From Bacillus sp. UNC41MFS5 (lineage in GTDB: Bacteria > Bacillota > Bacilli > Bacillales_B > DSM-18226), in contig NZ_JMLP01000010.1 in assembly GCF_000686805.1 (NCBI RefSeq), positions 310,001 to 374,000 on the forward strand: a DNA stretch of 64,000 nucleotides, in the 5' to 3' direction. Each line of letters begins with the position of its first letter. Position 1 is the first letter of the stretch. Positions 36,090 to 43,866 of this stretch are shown here, piece after piece. Under the pieces are notes generated by a model. The model saw only the letters and a program-made list of their open reading frames with translations. It was not told where the DNA came from and did no database searches. The position numbers were made by a program, and so were the translations under genes.

Positions 36090-36105
36090 TAGAAAACGTT
36101 TGCAA
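36090..36105 (-). promoter_or_regulatory. Candidate CcpA cre site upstream of drm
   Basis: On the minus strand TTGCAAACGTTTTCTA fits WTGNNARCGNWWWCAW with a mismatch only in the CA end. It lies 24 bases before the drm start, where CcpA would act as a repressor or roadblock under glucose. Confidence 0.5.
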
Positions 36106-36220
36106 ATACTCAAATCATACAAATATGTTGCCCTCATTATATGGGTTTATGAAAACTAATATAATTTTATTCGTCAGAAGTCTGACATCTCTATTTTACT
36201 AAATCTATCAGAAATTACAA

Positions 36221-36249
36221 GAAAAAAGCCACCAAAATTAAGGCAGCTT
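36221..36249 (-). terminator. Terminator after xerD
   Basis: On the minus strand AAGCTGCC and GGTGGCTT pair (two G-U pairs), followed by TTTTC. Confidence 0.68.
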
Positions 36250-36291
36250 TTTGACAATTTTATGTTTTTTTTAGATTCCCCTACTACTCTA

Positions 36292-37179
36292 TTAAGCTCG
36301 TGGATGAAATTTACTATATACGTCTTTTAATTTTGTTTTCGTAACCTGTGTATATATTTGAGTGGTTGAAATATCTGAATGACCTAACATTTCTTGAACA
36401 GCACGTAAATCCGCCCCATTTTCTATCAAATGCGTTGCAAACGAATGACGAAGGGTATGTGGGGTAAGTTCCTTATGGATGCCTGCTTCTTTTGTAAGCT
36501 TTTTTAAAATTTTCCAAAACCCTTGGCGCGTCAACCTTTTCCCTTGATGATTTAAAAACAAAGCATGATCCTGATGCTTTGTGGAAACAAAACGGGGTCT
36601 TCCTTCTTCTAGATAATGCTTTATTGCCTCTGAGGCTGTACGTCCAATCGGAATGATTCTTTCTTTATTCCCATTGCAGCGCACAAATCCCATCGATAAC
36701 TGGACATTATCAATCTCAAGACCTATTAGTTCACTAACCCGGATACCTGTTGCATATAACAGTTCAAGCATCGCCTTGTCCCTTATCCCAAAATGATCAT
36801 GTGGTTGTGGTGTCTCCAGCAGGACTTCTACTTCCTTCAAACTCAATACATTTGGAAGGGACCTTTCAAGCCTTGGTGTTTCAATTTGAACGGAAGGATC
36901 TTGCTCAGTTTCCTTTGCCCTTAATAAGAATTGATGAAATGCCCTAACGGAAGCGATGTGTCTTGCTAAGGTTTTCTGTGATTTTCCTTGTTCTTTTAAA
37001 AATCTTAAAAAGTGAATGATATGGACACGTTGTACATCATTTAAAGACATGACCGATTCCACATTTTTCAAATAGTGAAGATAGCTTTTTAAATCTCGTT
37101 CATATGCCATAATTGTATTATTGGATAAACCTTTTTCAACGATTAAGTAATGCATAAAATCCTTTAATTGCTCGTCCAT
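36292..37179 (-). CDS. xerD: XerD, site-specific tyrosine recombinase for chromosome dimer resolution
   Basis: 295 residues: N-terminal SAM-like core-binding domain (about 1-90) and catalytic domain with R147 (GIRVSE), K172, H241 and R244 (HTLRHSF), H267 (LGHSDI) and nucleophile Y276 (TQIYTQV). Size and context (yqzK, fur) match RipX/XerD of B. subtilis, so it is the housekeeping enzyme acting at dif with XerC, not a phage integrase. Its ribosome site GGGGAG overlaps the last codons of yqzK. Confidence 0.95.
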   Translation of the reverse strand: MDEQLKDFMHYLIVEKGLSNNTIMAYERDLKSYLHYLKNVESVMSLNDVQRVHIIHFLRFLKEQGKSQKTLARHIASVRAFHQFLLRAKETEQDPSVQIETPRLERSLPNVLSLKEVEVLLETPQPHDHFGIRDKAMLELLYATGIRVSELIGLEIDNVQLSMGFVRCNGNKERIIPIGRTASEAIKHYLEEGRPRFVSTKHQDHALFLNHQGKRLTRQGFWKILKKLTKEAGIHKELTPHTLRHSFATHLIENGADLRAVQEMLGHSDISTTQIYTQVTKTKLKDVYSKFHPRA

Positions 37180-37184
37180 CGCAT

Positions 37185-37412
37185 TTACTCCCCATTTAAA
37201 TAAAACAACATCAGCCGATCTAACAAAGAAGAATTATCCTCATTTACAGCGTTCGAAACCTTGAGAGAGGCTCCTTCCGGTTCATCATAGCGATGATAAT
37301 TTTGATATTCTTCATTTACCAACATGATACCATAATAGAAAAGAATCGTGCATCCTGTGAATATAATAAAAACTTTTAAGGTTTTTAGTGCTACTTTAAT
37401 AAATTGGCCCAT
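37185..37412 (-). CDS. yqzK: YqzK-like small membrane protein (DUF4227)
   Basis: 75 residues from the ATG at 37412, which has GGGGGA six bases upstream; an upstream ATG at 37466 lacks a site. One transmembrane segment (about 13-32, [17 protein letters not shown]), then [20 protein letters not shown] and a short helix. The family is always found between fur and xerD in Bacillaceae; function is unknown. Six bases separate its stop from the xerD ATG. Confidence 0.83.
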   Translation of the reverse strand: MGQFIKVALKTLKVFIIFTGCTILFYYGIMLVNEEYQNYHRYDEPEGASLKVSNAVNEDNSSLLDRLMLFYLNGE

Positions 37413-37499
37413 TCTACTTCCCCCAATTTTAAGGTCGTCTAGTAAAATGTATGCCAAAACAGACAATTTTTATACCTAGTCATTGGTATTAAAGGGGAA

Positions 37500-37525
37500 A
37501 AGAAAAAAGCCCTTTTCAAGGAGCT
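37500..37525 (-). terminator. Terminator after fur
   Basis: On the minus strand AGCTCCTT and AAGGGCT pair with one bulge and are followed by TTTTTTCTTTT. Confidence 0.65.
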
Positions 37526-37532
37526 TCTTTGG

Positions 37533-37997
37533 TTAATCAGTTTTTTCATCATCTTTCACTTTATCCTGGCATCGGTAACAGATTCCATGAAAAGTAAGAC
37601 GATGGTCTTTTATTTTAAAATTCCATTTACGTTCCACAACTGCTTCAACATCTTCAAGTAAATCCTCTTGAATTTCATCAACGGCACCGCATTCAATACA
37701 AACTAGATGGTGATGAAAATGGGCTGCACCTTCCTGCCTGAGGTCATAACGAGAAACCCCATCCCCAAAATTTATTTTATCAACAATTTTTAATTCCGTT
37801 AATAATTCCAACGTTCGATAAACAGTTGCTAAACCAATTTCAGGCGATTTTTCTTTTACGAGGAGGTATACATCTTCTGCACTTAAATGATCCTCTTCAT
37901 TTTCTAATAAAACACGAACTGTTGCCTCACGCTGAGGTGTTAGTTTATAACTTGCGGAATGCAACTGTTTTTTTATTCTCTCAATCCTAGTTTCCAT
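37533..37997 (-). CDS. fur: Fur, ferric uptake repressor
   Basis: 154 residues: winged-helix DNA-binding domain (about 1-85, YKLTPQREATVRVL, GLATVYRTLELL) and dimerisation domain with HFHHHLVCIECG (metal site plus first CxxC) and the second zinc pair CYRC. The order beside yqzK and xerD identifies Fur rather than PerR or Zur. With Fe2+ it represses siderophore and iron-uptake genes. Its promoter overlaps a PerR-like palindrome, which suggests peroxide control as in B. subtilis. Confidence 0.95.
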   Translation of the reverse strand: METRIERIKKQLHSASYKLTPQREATVRVLLENEEDHLSAEDVYLLVKEKSPEIGLATVYRTLELLTELKIVDKINFGDGVSRYDLRQEGAAHFHHHLVCIECGAVDEIQEDLLEDVEAVVERKWNFKIKDHRLTFHGICYRCQDKVKDDEKTD

Positions 37998-38030
37998 CCT
38001 GAAGTCCCTCCCTCGCCACTGTTAATTCTC

Positions 38031-38074
38031 ATTATAACAGATGGCAATTGAGAATCAAAATAAAATTATTATAA
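38031..38074 (-). promoter_or_regulatory. fur promoter with PerR-box-like operator
   Basis: On the minus strand TTGATT (38053-38058), 16 bases, TATAAT (38031-38036), 34 bases before fur. TTATAATAATTTTAT at 38060-38074 differs from TTATAATNATTATAA in two positions. The -35 is thus flanked by a probable PerR site. Confidence 0.55.
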
Positions 38075-38115
38075 ATAACAATAAACAATAATTAATAATT
38101 AATATTATAAAGTAA

Positions 38116-38763
38116 TTACTTTAAACTAGTTGAAGTTACAATGGTTTTCATTAGCCATGGCGAAAGATAGGCCTCGATTCCAGATGCGGCAGATATAAAT
38201 ATCACGGCTACAATCAAAGCAAAAATATATCTCTTAAAAAAAGGAAGGATTGGCTGGGCATATTTTTTCATAAATTGTTTTTTTATCATTCGGATTGAGA
38301 ATATTACTGATAATGCTGCCATCATTATAAAGACGGGAATGATAATCAAATTCTGCGGTAATATGGAAACAAAGGCTAGCATAAACCCCTGCCATCCCAT
38401 TTGGCTGACTAGAAAACCAACGGTAAATCCCACTACCATTCCTTTAATAAATAATAGAATGAGAATAACCGGCAGACCAATAATTGAAATACCTAGAATC
38501 CACATGAGCCCAATAAACTTACTATTATGGAATAAGCTTTGCAGGAATAAATCACTGTCTTCGGCATCTTTTCCACTTGAGACTTGGCCAAAGAATTGGG
38601 ATAAATAGTAGAATAAATCTTCCTTCTGGGTAATACTCATACTATTTACAACAATGGCCCCAAAGATTACTCCCATTAAAAATAAGACGACAATGAACAA
38701 AAAAATTGAGGAATGCTCACGGAAATAACTAGCGGCATCGGACTGGTACAATCGTTTTTTCAT
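38116..38763 (-). CDS. spoIIM: SpoIIM, stage II sporulation protein M (engulfment)
   Basis: 215-residue membrane protein with five hydrophobic segments; EHSSIFLFIVVLFLMGVI, FYYLSQFFGQVSSG and GLMWILGISIIGLPVI match SpoIIM closely. With SpoIID and SpoIIP it forms the DMP complex that thins septal peptidoglycan and drives engulfment; SpoIIM is the membrane anchor. GGAGGAAAC precedes the ATG. A sigma-E type promoter lies 38 bases upstream. Confidence 0.95.
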   Translation of the reverse strand: MKKRLYQSDAASYFREHSSIFLFIVVLFLMGVIFGAIVVNSMSITQKEDLFYYLSQFFGQVSSGKDAEDSDLFLQSLFHNSKFIGLMWILGISIIGLPVILILLFIKGMVVGFTVGFLVSQMGWQGFMLAFVSILPQNLIIIPVFIMMAALSVIFSIRMIKKQFMKKYAQPILPFFKRYIFALIVAVIFISAASGIEAYLSPWLMKTIVTSTSLK

Positions 38764-38800
38764 TTGCGTTTCCTCCTACTATTCTCGATTCAGTTAATAC

Positions 38801-38829
38801 ATTGTATGCCAGTCTATTATTTCTATGCT
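38801..38829 (-). promoter_or_regulatory. Sigma-E promoter of spoIIM
   Basis: On the minus strand AGCATAGA, 13 bases, then CATACAAT (38801-38808). The -10 matches the sigma-E consensus and the -35 carries its central ATA; spoIIM is a known sigma-E gene. Confidence 0.72.
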
Positions 38830-38854
38830 CAAAATCTAATAGATTTCAGAAATT

Positions 38855-38883
38855 AACCCCGATGGCTTTTTGCTACCGGGGTT
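38855..38883. terminator. Hairpin terminator between yqxK and the spoIIM promoter
   Basis: AACCCCG and CGGGGTT pair, extended by a GGC/GCT inner stem. On the plus strand it runs into TTTGTTTTA, on the minus strand into TTAATTT. Confidence 0.65.
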
Positions 38884-38891
38884 TGTTTTAC

Positions 38892-40055
38892 TTAATCTGA
38901 AATTTTTCCGTATTTCCCGCCGCCGCCAGCTGCTAGATTTACGTTCCCCTCTCTAGCTTTCAGGATTAGGTTGGCAATTCTTTCGGGGACGACTTCTTTC
39001 AAACCATCATATGGAACATCATGTAAAATCGCCATTTCGCTCCCAAAATGATCGACCAACTTCTCAAGTAAGCGAGGTCCTAAGCCAGGGATGAACTCAA
39101 GCGGGACCTGATGAATATAGGGCGGACGATCATCTGGCCCTTGAACAGCCGTTTTCAGTTCAAGGATTCTGTCAGCTACACCTTTAATAATCTTGGTATT
39201 CCCACATTGGGTGCATAGTTGATCGTCATCTGCTGCAGGATTTAGACACTCTGCACAAACTGTCCTATGATATTTACCAAGCAATGGATCAAGACCATAG
39301 TTTGCGATAATTTTCCGTCCATCTTCCTTCTTTAATGCTTTCTGCAACTCTAAAAATGTTGGTTCCTTCATCGCCATGACTTGGTATTCTCGGGCAATTT
39401 TTGCTAGGGAATGGGCATCAGAATTCGTTACAAAAGTATAATCATGCAACTCCTTGATTTGATCTGCCATATTCGTATCGGAACTTAATCCAAGTTCAAC
39501 CGCATCAATCAAATCTGGGTCCAATACCTCAGTTAATGACTGATTGACACCTTTCCCATATAAACTCTTAAAAGGCGTGAATACATGAGCAGGAATAAAG
39601 ATTCCACCTAACTCTTTCACCTTCTTTTGCAAAGTGAGGCCAGAGGCATAAATCCTTTGAGAGCTTAGATGAATATTTTTCAAGTGACCTGACAGCCATG
39701 TGGAGAACTCCCTCATGACGAAAAGATTCGGAAAGTAACTCAGTAGATGGATTGGACCATTGCATTGCTCATCATAAATCTCTAATTCCGAACCAGGAAT
39801 AACCGTTAAATCACCAAAAACCAGGCCCCCGTCTGGATGCTCCACTACATCTCCACTTTCAATAAGACTTTCCATTTCGAGAATGACTTCAGGTGAATGA
39901 CTATCAATGATTCCCACCATATTAAGCCCTTTCTCATGTCGTGCGTGTTCAATGATATTCGTAAACGTTAATGACTTGGCCCCAGTAATCTTTACCGGCT
40001 TCCCCGTCCAGGTACGGCCAATATGAATATGTAAATCTACATAGTAACGATTCAT
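38892..40055 (-). CDS. yqxK: YqxK, PHP-domain protein resembling endonuclease Q
   Basis: 387 residues: PHP phosphoesterase domain (about 1-235) with metal motifs DLHIHIG, IIDSHSPE, PGSELE, IPAHVF and TNSDAHS; a zinc-finger (CAECLNP and CTQCGN, about 268-289); and a C-terminal helix-hairpin-helix (VPLEFIPGLGPRLLEKLV). This order is that of endonuclease Q, which nicks 5' of deaminated bases (uracil, hypoxanthine) in archaea and some bacilli. Activity here is inferred. It overlaps nudF by four bases, an operon that could combine nucleotide and DNA damage control. Confidence 0.82.
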   Translation of the reverse strand: MNRYYVDLHIHIGRTWTGKPVKITGAKSLTFTNIIEHARHEKGLNMVGIIDSHSPEVILEMESLIESGDVVEHPDGGLVFGDLTVIPGSELEIYDEQCNGPIHLLSYFPNLFVMREFSTWLSGHLKNIHLSSQRIYASGLTLQKKVKELGGIFIPAHVFTPFKSLYGKGVNQSLTEVLDPDLIDAVELGLSSDTNMADQIKELHDYTFVTNSDAHSLAKIAREYQVMAMKEPTFLELQKALKKEDGRKIIANYGLDPLLGKYHRTVCAECLNPAADDDQLCTQCGNTKIIKGVADRILELKTAVQGPDDRPPYIHQVPLEFIPGLGPRLLEKLVDHFGSEMAILHDVPYDGLKEVVPERIANLILKAREGNVNLAAGGGGKYGKISD

Positions 40056-40606
40056 TTATTTTTCAACGCCTCTTGTAACTGTAAATACTGCACAGCGAAA
40101 ATCGTTTTGGCATCATAGATTTTTTGTTCTTTCACATATTGAACCGCTTCTTCAAGGGTTAATTCTTCAAGATTAACAAACTCGTCTTCATCTAGTGCGG
40201 CTGCATTTTCTTTTTTAGTCAGCCCTGTTGCTACATAGACATGTACGAGTTCATCGGCAAATCCTGGCGAGGTGTAGAATGAGGTGAGCCATTCAAGGCT
40301 CTTACACTCATAGCCTGTCTCTTCTTCCAGTTCACGGCGTGCACAAAGGGCTGGTTCTTCACCCTTTTCTAACTTTCCAGCGGGAATTTCTACAATCGTC
40401 CGTTCCAATGCTTTTCTGTATTGCTCCACCATAACAACTTTTTTGTCATCAGTCAGCGCTAAAATAGCGACAGCACCCGGATGCTTAACGATCTCCCGCT
40501 TGGATTGTTTCCCGTTCGGAAGTTCGACCTCCTGTAAATGAAGACTAATGACTTTTCCGGAGAAAATCTCTTCGCTCTGGATTGTTTTTTCTTCAAGATT
40601 GCTCAT
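40052..40606 (-). CDS. nudF: NudF, ADP-ribose pyrophosphatase (Nudix)
   Basis: 184 residues from the ATG at 40606 (AGGAG eight bases upstream; a GTG nine bases earlier overlaps the site). The Nudix box is complete (GKLEKGEEPALCARRELEEE and TGY, about 75-97). It hydrolyses ADP-ribose to AMP and ribose-5-phosphate. First gene of nudF-yqxK and divergent from mciZ. Length and flanks match B. subtilis NudF (YqkG). Confidence 0.92.
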   Translation of the reverse strand: MSNLEEKTIQSEEIFSGKVISLHLQEVELPNGKQSKREIVKHPGAVAILALTDDKKVVMVEQYRKALERTIVEIPAGKLEKGEEPALCARRELEEETGYECKSLEWLTSFYTSPGFADELVHVYVATGLTKKENAAALDEDEFVNLEELTLEEAVQYVKEQKIYDAKTIFAVQYLQLQEALKNK

Positions 40607-40676
40607 AAGGGTCACTCCTGTTCTATTCCTATAATCTGCTCATACATTTTACCATACTTTAATTGGAGGGTATGTG

Positions 40677-40808
40677 ATGAAGGTGTACGTACACGAAAAG
40701 GGAATCATTCTTGTTGGAAAAGGGTGGGAAATAGTGCAGAAACTAAAAGAATATAACAAAGACCATCTCACTGTTTCCGAATGGGTTGAAAAGGTCAATC
40801 AAAAATAA
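40677..40808 (+). CDS. mciZ: MciZ, mother-cell inhibitor of FtsZ
   Basis: 43-residue protein with MKVYVHEKGIILVGKGWEIV then QKLKEYNKDHLTVSEWVEKV: the pattern MKV-x5-KG-x2-LVGK-x-WEI-x2-KLKEY is that of B. subtilis MciZ, a peptide made after septation that caps the minus end of FtsZ filaments and prevents a second Z ring in the mother cell. GGAGG lies seven bases before the ATG. It sits between nudF and yqkF exactly as in B. subtilis. CATACTTT upstream (40652) could be a sigma-E -10, but I see no convincing -35. Confidence 0.85.
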   Translation: MKVYVHEKGIILVGKGWEIVQKLKEYNKDHLTVSEWVEKVNQK

Positions 40809-40871
40809 TGCCTTTCGATTGTAGTCTGTCCTTTTCTTTATTAAAATTGTAGAAAAAGGACGGGTGATTTT

Positions 40872-41783
40872 TTGAAAAAGAGAAAACTGGGAAATTCAGA
40901 TTTGTATGTAACAGAATTAGGGCTTGGTTGTATGTCAATTGGAACCGAGGAGAAGTCTGCTAGAAAAATTATTGAAGCATCGCTTGAGGAAGGGATCAAT
41001 TATTTTGATACGGCTGATTTATATGATTTTGGTGAAAATGAAAGAATTGTGGGGGCAGCATTAAAAGATATTCGTGAAAATGTGATTATTGCCACCAAGG
41101 TTGGGAACCGCTGGAGTCAAGATAAGAAAGGATGGTCATGGGACCCGTCCAAGTCATATATAAAGGAAGAAGTCAAACAAAGTCTTAAACGACTGGGCAC
41201 CGACTATATCGATCTCTATCAGCTGCATGGCGGTACAATCAATGATCCAATGGAGGAAACCATTGAAGCATTTGAAGAATTAAAAGCAGAAGGCTTTATT
41301 CGCTATTACGGTATTTCATCCATTCGTCCGAATGTCATTAGGGAATATGTGAAAAAGTCGAGTATCGTTTCAGTGATGATGCAATATAGTATCCTAGACC
41401 GCCGTCCTGAGGAAGAAGCACTTCCATTACTACAAGATCATGGTGTAAGCGTTGTAACCCGCGGACCGCTTGCCAAAGGCCTTTTAAGTGATAAAATGCT
41501 TGAGAAAGTAACCGATAAGGGTTATCAAGACTATAGCTTAAACGAACTGAATGAAGTCTTGCCAATGTTAAAGGAAAAGCTAGCGGACTCTCGCTCATTT
41601 ACAGAGATTGCCCTTCAGTATAATCTCGCAAATCCTGTTGTTGCTTCTGTTGTCGCCGGGGCAAGCAGTCCAGAGCAAATTAGAAGTAATGCGAAAGCAG
41701 TTAGAAGTCAGCCACTATCTGCTGCAGAAGTTTCTCTTATTAAAGAATTAACGAAAGCAAGTATCTATAAAGAACATCGTTAA
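40872..41783 (+). CDS. yqkF: YqkF, aldo/keto reductase
   Basis: 303-residue AKR with the catalytic tetrad visible: Asp in FDTADLYDFGENE with the proton-donor Tyr, Lys in IATKVGN, and His in LYQLHGG; NADPH site near VVAGASSPEQIRSN. It reduces aldehydes or ketones; the natural substrate is unknown. The start is TTG at 40872 with AAAAGGACGGGTGAT upstream. Single-gene unit with its own terminator. Confidence 0.9.
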   Translation: MKKRKLGNSDLYVTELGLGCMSIGTEEKSARKIIEASLEEGINYFDTADLYDFGENERIVGAALKDIRENVIIATKVGNRWSQDKKGWSWDPSKSYIKEEVKQSLKRLGTDYIDLYQLHGGTINDPMEETIEAFEELKAEGFIRYYGISSIRPNVIREYVKKSSIVSVMMQYSILDRRPEEEALPLLQDHGVSVVTRGPLAKGLLSDKMLEKVTDKGYQDYSLNELNEVLPMLKEKLADSRSFTEIALQYNLANPVVASVVAGASSPEQIRSNAKAVRSQPLSAAEVSLIKELTKASIYKEHR

Positions 41784-41784
41784 A

Positions 41785-41812
41785 GGAGAGCGTACAACCG
41801 CTCTCCTTTTTA
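41785..41812 (+). terminator. Terminator after yqkF
   Basis: GGAGAGCG and CGCTCTCC form a perfect stem, followed by TTTTTAT; the stem begins at the stop codon. Confidence 0.87.
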
Positions 41813-41841
41813 TCATTTCTTATTTGGCTGTTTTAAACTAG

Positions 41842-41944
41842 TCTGTTGATTTCCGTTCCAGGCGCTTCGCTTTCAGCGCCTGCGGGGTCTCCCCTGCCCC
41901 GTACTCCCACAGGAGTCTTCGCGCCTTCCACTTCAATCAACAGA
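41842..41944. repeat. Dispersed repeat family B, inverted copy (left flank of ketone-body cassette)
   Basis: 103-bp GC-rich element with exact 10-bp terminal inverted repeats (TCTGTTGATT and AATCAACAGA) and an internal GGCGCTTCGCTTTCAGCGCC hairpin. Read on the minus strand it has GAAGGCGCGAAGACTCCTG and the AACGGAAATCAACAG end shared with the copy at 45004-45180. MITE-like in shape, no ORF. Confidence 0.78.
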
Positions 41945-41979
41945 GTGCCAAAATCAAAATTAACCTTTAACACAGTCTT

Positions 41980-42234
41980 TTATTTAAATTCCTTCCAATT
42001 CATGCCGCTTTCATTTAATAGTTCTTCAAAGGATTTGTTTTTTTCTTTTAATCTTCTTTCTTCCCGCTTTCTTTGTTCTTCTTCTTCTTTTCTTTTTTCA
42101 TCTGCTGCTTTCAGCTGTTCCTGTTGTTCTTTTAATTGTTTAAATAAATTGGGATTGATCATATCGCCAAGCGTGACCGCTGAATCATCTTTTTTGGGTT
42201 TCGATTGATTTTTTTGTCTGTTTTGCTTTTTCAT
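41980..42234 (-). CDS. yqkE: YqkE, coiled-coil protein (DUF3886)
   Basis: 84 highly charged residues: basic start (KKQNRQKNQSKPKK), DDSAVTLGDMINPNLFKQL, a long K/E/R helix (about 36-68) that should form a coiled coil, and the conserved end FEELLNESGMNWKEFK. Matches B. subtilis YqkE; function is unknown. GGAGGATTTTGA precedes the ATG. In B. subtilis yqkE lies between yqkF and yqkD; here the ketone-body genes intrude next to it. Confidence 0.85.
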   Translation of the reverse strand: MKKQNRQKNQSKPKKDDSAVTLGDMINPNLFKQLKEQQEQLKAADEKRKEEEEQRKREERRLKEKNKSFEELLNESGMNWKEFK

Positions 42235-42293
42235 TCAAAATCCTCCGTTGTCAAAATTCATTTATATTATATCATGTCATCAAAAATGCCCAC

Positions 42294-42324
42294 AGAAAAA
42301 AGCAGGCTTTATTTTTCTGCCTGC
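42294..42324 (-). terminator. Terminator after scoB
   Basis: On the minus strand GCAGGC and GCCTGC pair around an A/T-rich loop and run into TTTTTTCTG. Confidence 0.78.
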
Positions 42325-42335
42325 CCTTACATGGT

Positions 42336-43004
42336 TTAATAAGCTTCAATTTTCACATTTTCGTCCACTGATAATGCGGCTTCCGTAGAGTTGACAACTT
42401 CCTCAATCGTAAATCCTTTGGCGACTTCCACAAGCCTTAGACCCGTATCTGTAACATCCATGACTGCGCGCTCAGTGATAATCCGATTGACTACCCCTTT
42501 ACCTGTAAGAGGCAGCGTGCACTCTTTCAATATTTTTGATTCACCTTTTTTATTTACATGCTCCATGATTACAATTATTTTTTGAGCTCCATGAACAAGA
42601 TCCATCGCACCGCCCATGCCTTTAATCATCTTTCCTGGAATCATCCAATTCGCTAAATCGCCAGTTTCGGATACTTCCATTCCACCAAGGATCGCCAAAT
42701 TGACATGGCCGCCCCGGATCATCGCAAACGATTCGGCGCTATCGAAATAGGCGGCACCACTTATCGCCGTAACAGTCTCTTTACCAGCATTGATTAAATC
42801 AGGATCCACCTCGTCCGCACCTGGATAAGGCCCGATGCCAAGAAGTCCATTTTCAGATTGCAATACCACTTGTTTATTAGCTGACATATAATTGGCAACC
42901 AAGGTTGGCATACCAATGCCTAGGTTTACATAAAAGCCATTTTCAATTTCCTTCTCTGCCCTGATTGCAATTCTCTCTCTGACAGAGACTTTTTCATTCA
43001 CCAT
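42336..43004 (-). CDS. scoB: Succinyl-CoA:3-ketoacid CoA-transferase, subunit B
   Basis: 222 residues from the ATG at 43004 (GGGAG eight bases before; an in-frame start at 43025 lacks a site). Contains the active-site glutamate motif [23 protein letters not shown] near the N-terminus, and [14 protein letters not shown]. With subunit A it moves CoA from succinyl-CoA to acetoacetate (or a related short acid). It ends with a terminator. Not part of this locus in B. subtilis, where scoAB lies elsewhere. Confidence 0.92.
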   Translation of the reverse strand: MVNEKVSVRERIAIRAEKEIENGFYVNLGIGMPTLVANYMSANKQVVLQSENGLLGIGPYPGADEVDPDLINAGKETVTAISGAAYFDSAESFAMIRGGHVNLAILGGMEVSETGDLANWMIPGKMIKGMGGAMDLVHGAQKIIVIMEHVNKKGESKILKECTLPLTGKGVVNRIITERAVMDVTDTGLRLVEVAKGFTIEEVVNSTEAALSVDENVKIEAY

Positions 43005-43027
43005 TGTACTCTCTCCCTTCCCCAAAA

Positions 43028-43717
43028 CTATTTGCTCACTGTCAATCTCTCAATTCGTTTTTCCTGTGTTCCTTCGATGATTGTTTGGACATAGATACTT
43101 GGAGTATGAATAAAATTAGCATCTAATCCACCAATTTCATAAAGCGCTTCCACTTCTGCAATCGTTACTTTCCCAGCCGCCGCAATCATCGGATTAAAAT
43201 TTCGTGCCGTTTTGTGGTAAACAAGATTTCCCATTTTGTCACCCTTCCACGCCCTCACAAGACTAAAATCGGCCGTTAGTGCCTCTTCTAGCAGGTATTC
43301 TCTCCCGTTAAAAATCTTCGTTTCTTTCCCCTCGGCAATTGGAGTTCCTACTCCGGCAGGTGTATAAAATGCCGGAATCCCAGCCCCACCTGCCCTAATT
43401 TTTTCAGCGAGTGTGCCCTGAGGCGTTAATTCTACCTCTAGTTCACCAGTTAAAACCTGTCTCTCAAACTCTTTATTTTCACCTACATAGGATCCAATCA
43501 TCTTTTTGATTTGTTTATTATTTAGGAGCAATCCTAACCCCCACTCATCAATCCCACAGTTATTTGAAATGACCGTTAAATCCTTCACGCCTTTTTCTGC
43601 TAAGGCCAGAATCAGATTTTCCGGTATTCCGCACAACCCAAATCCACCAACCATCAGGGTAGCCCCATCATGAATATCGGCAACTGCCTCCTGGAAGGAT
43701 GTACAAATTTTCTTCAT
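43028..43717 (-). CDS. scoA: Succinyl-CoA:3-ketoacid CoA-transferase, subunit A
   Basis: 229 residues with [14 protein letters not shown] (CoA-transferase family I signature, about 22-35), [14 protein letters not shown] and [23 protein letters not shown] lies eight bases before the ATG; scoB follows after 23 bases. It shares a 149-base divergent promoter region with HMG-CoA lyase, which produces acetoacetate, the substrate of this enzyme. Regulation is probably joint; no operator is evident to me. Confidence 0.92.
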   Translation of the reverse strand: MKKICTSFQEAVADIHDGATLMVGGFGLCGIPENLILALAEKGVKDLTVISNNCGIDEWGLGLLLNNKQIKKMIGSYVGENKEFERQVLTGELEVELTPQGTLAEKIRAGGAGIPAFYTPAGVGTPIAEGKETKIFNGREYLLEEALTADFSLVRAWKGDKMGNLVYHKTARNFNPMIAAAGKVTIAEVEALYEIGGLDANFIHTPSIYVQTIIEGTQEKRIERLTVSK

Positions 43718-43866
43718 TCTGTTTTCCCTCCTTCATCCTTTTTTCCTTTATTATTTCTAGTAAAATACGAAAAAATCCTTTTATTTTGTCAAAATTTCTA
43801 TTATTCTTGCTTTTTTGAAATTAACACCACTACAATGAAAGTATGATTATCGGAGGTGGAAAATGA

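Noticed and set aside
36292..37179. Tyrosine recombinase as sign of a mobile element
   Set aside because: Sequence length, motifs and the yqzK-fur neighbourhood mark it as housekeeping XerD; no att-like repeats or cargo genes flank it.
41846..42208. 120-codon plus-strand ORF rich in Ser and Phe
   Set aside because: It begins in repeat B and runs antisense to yqkE; the serine runs are the complement of the K/E-rich coiled coil.
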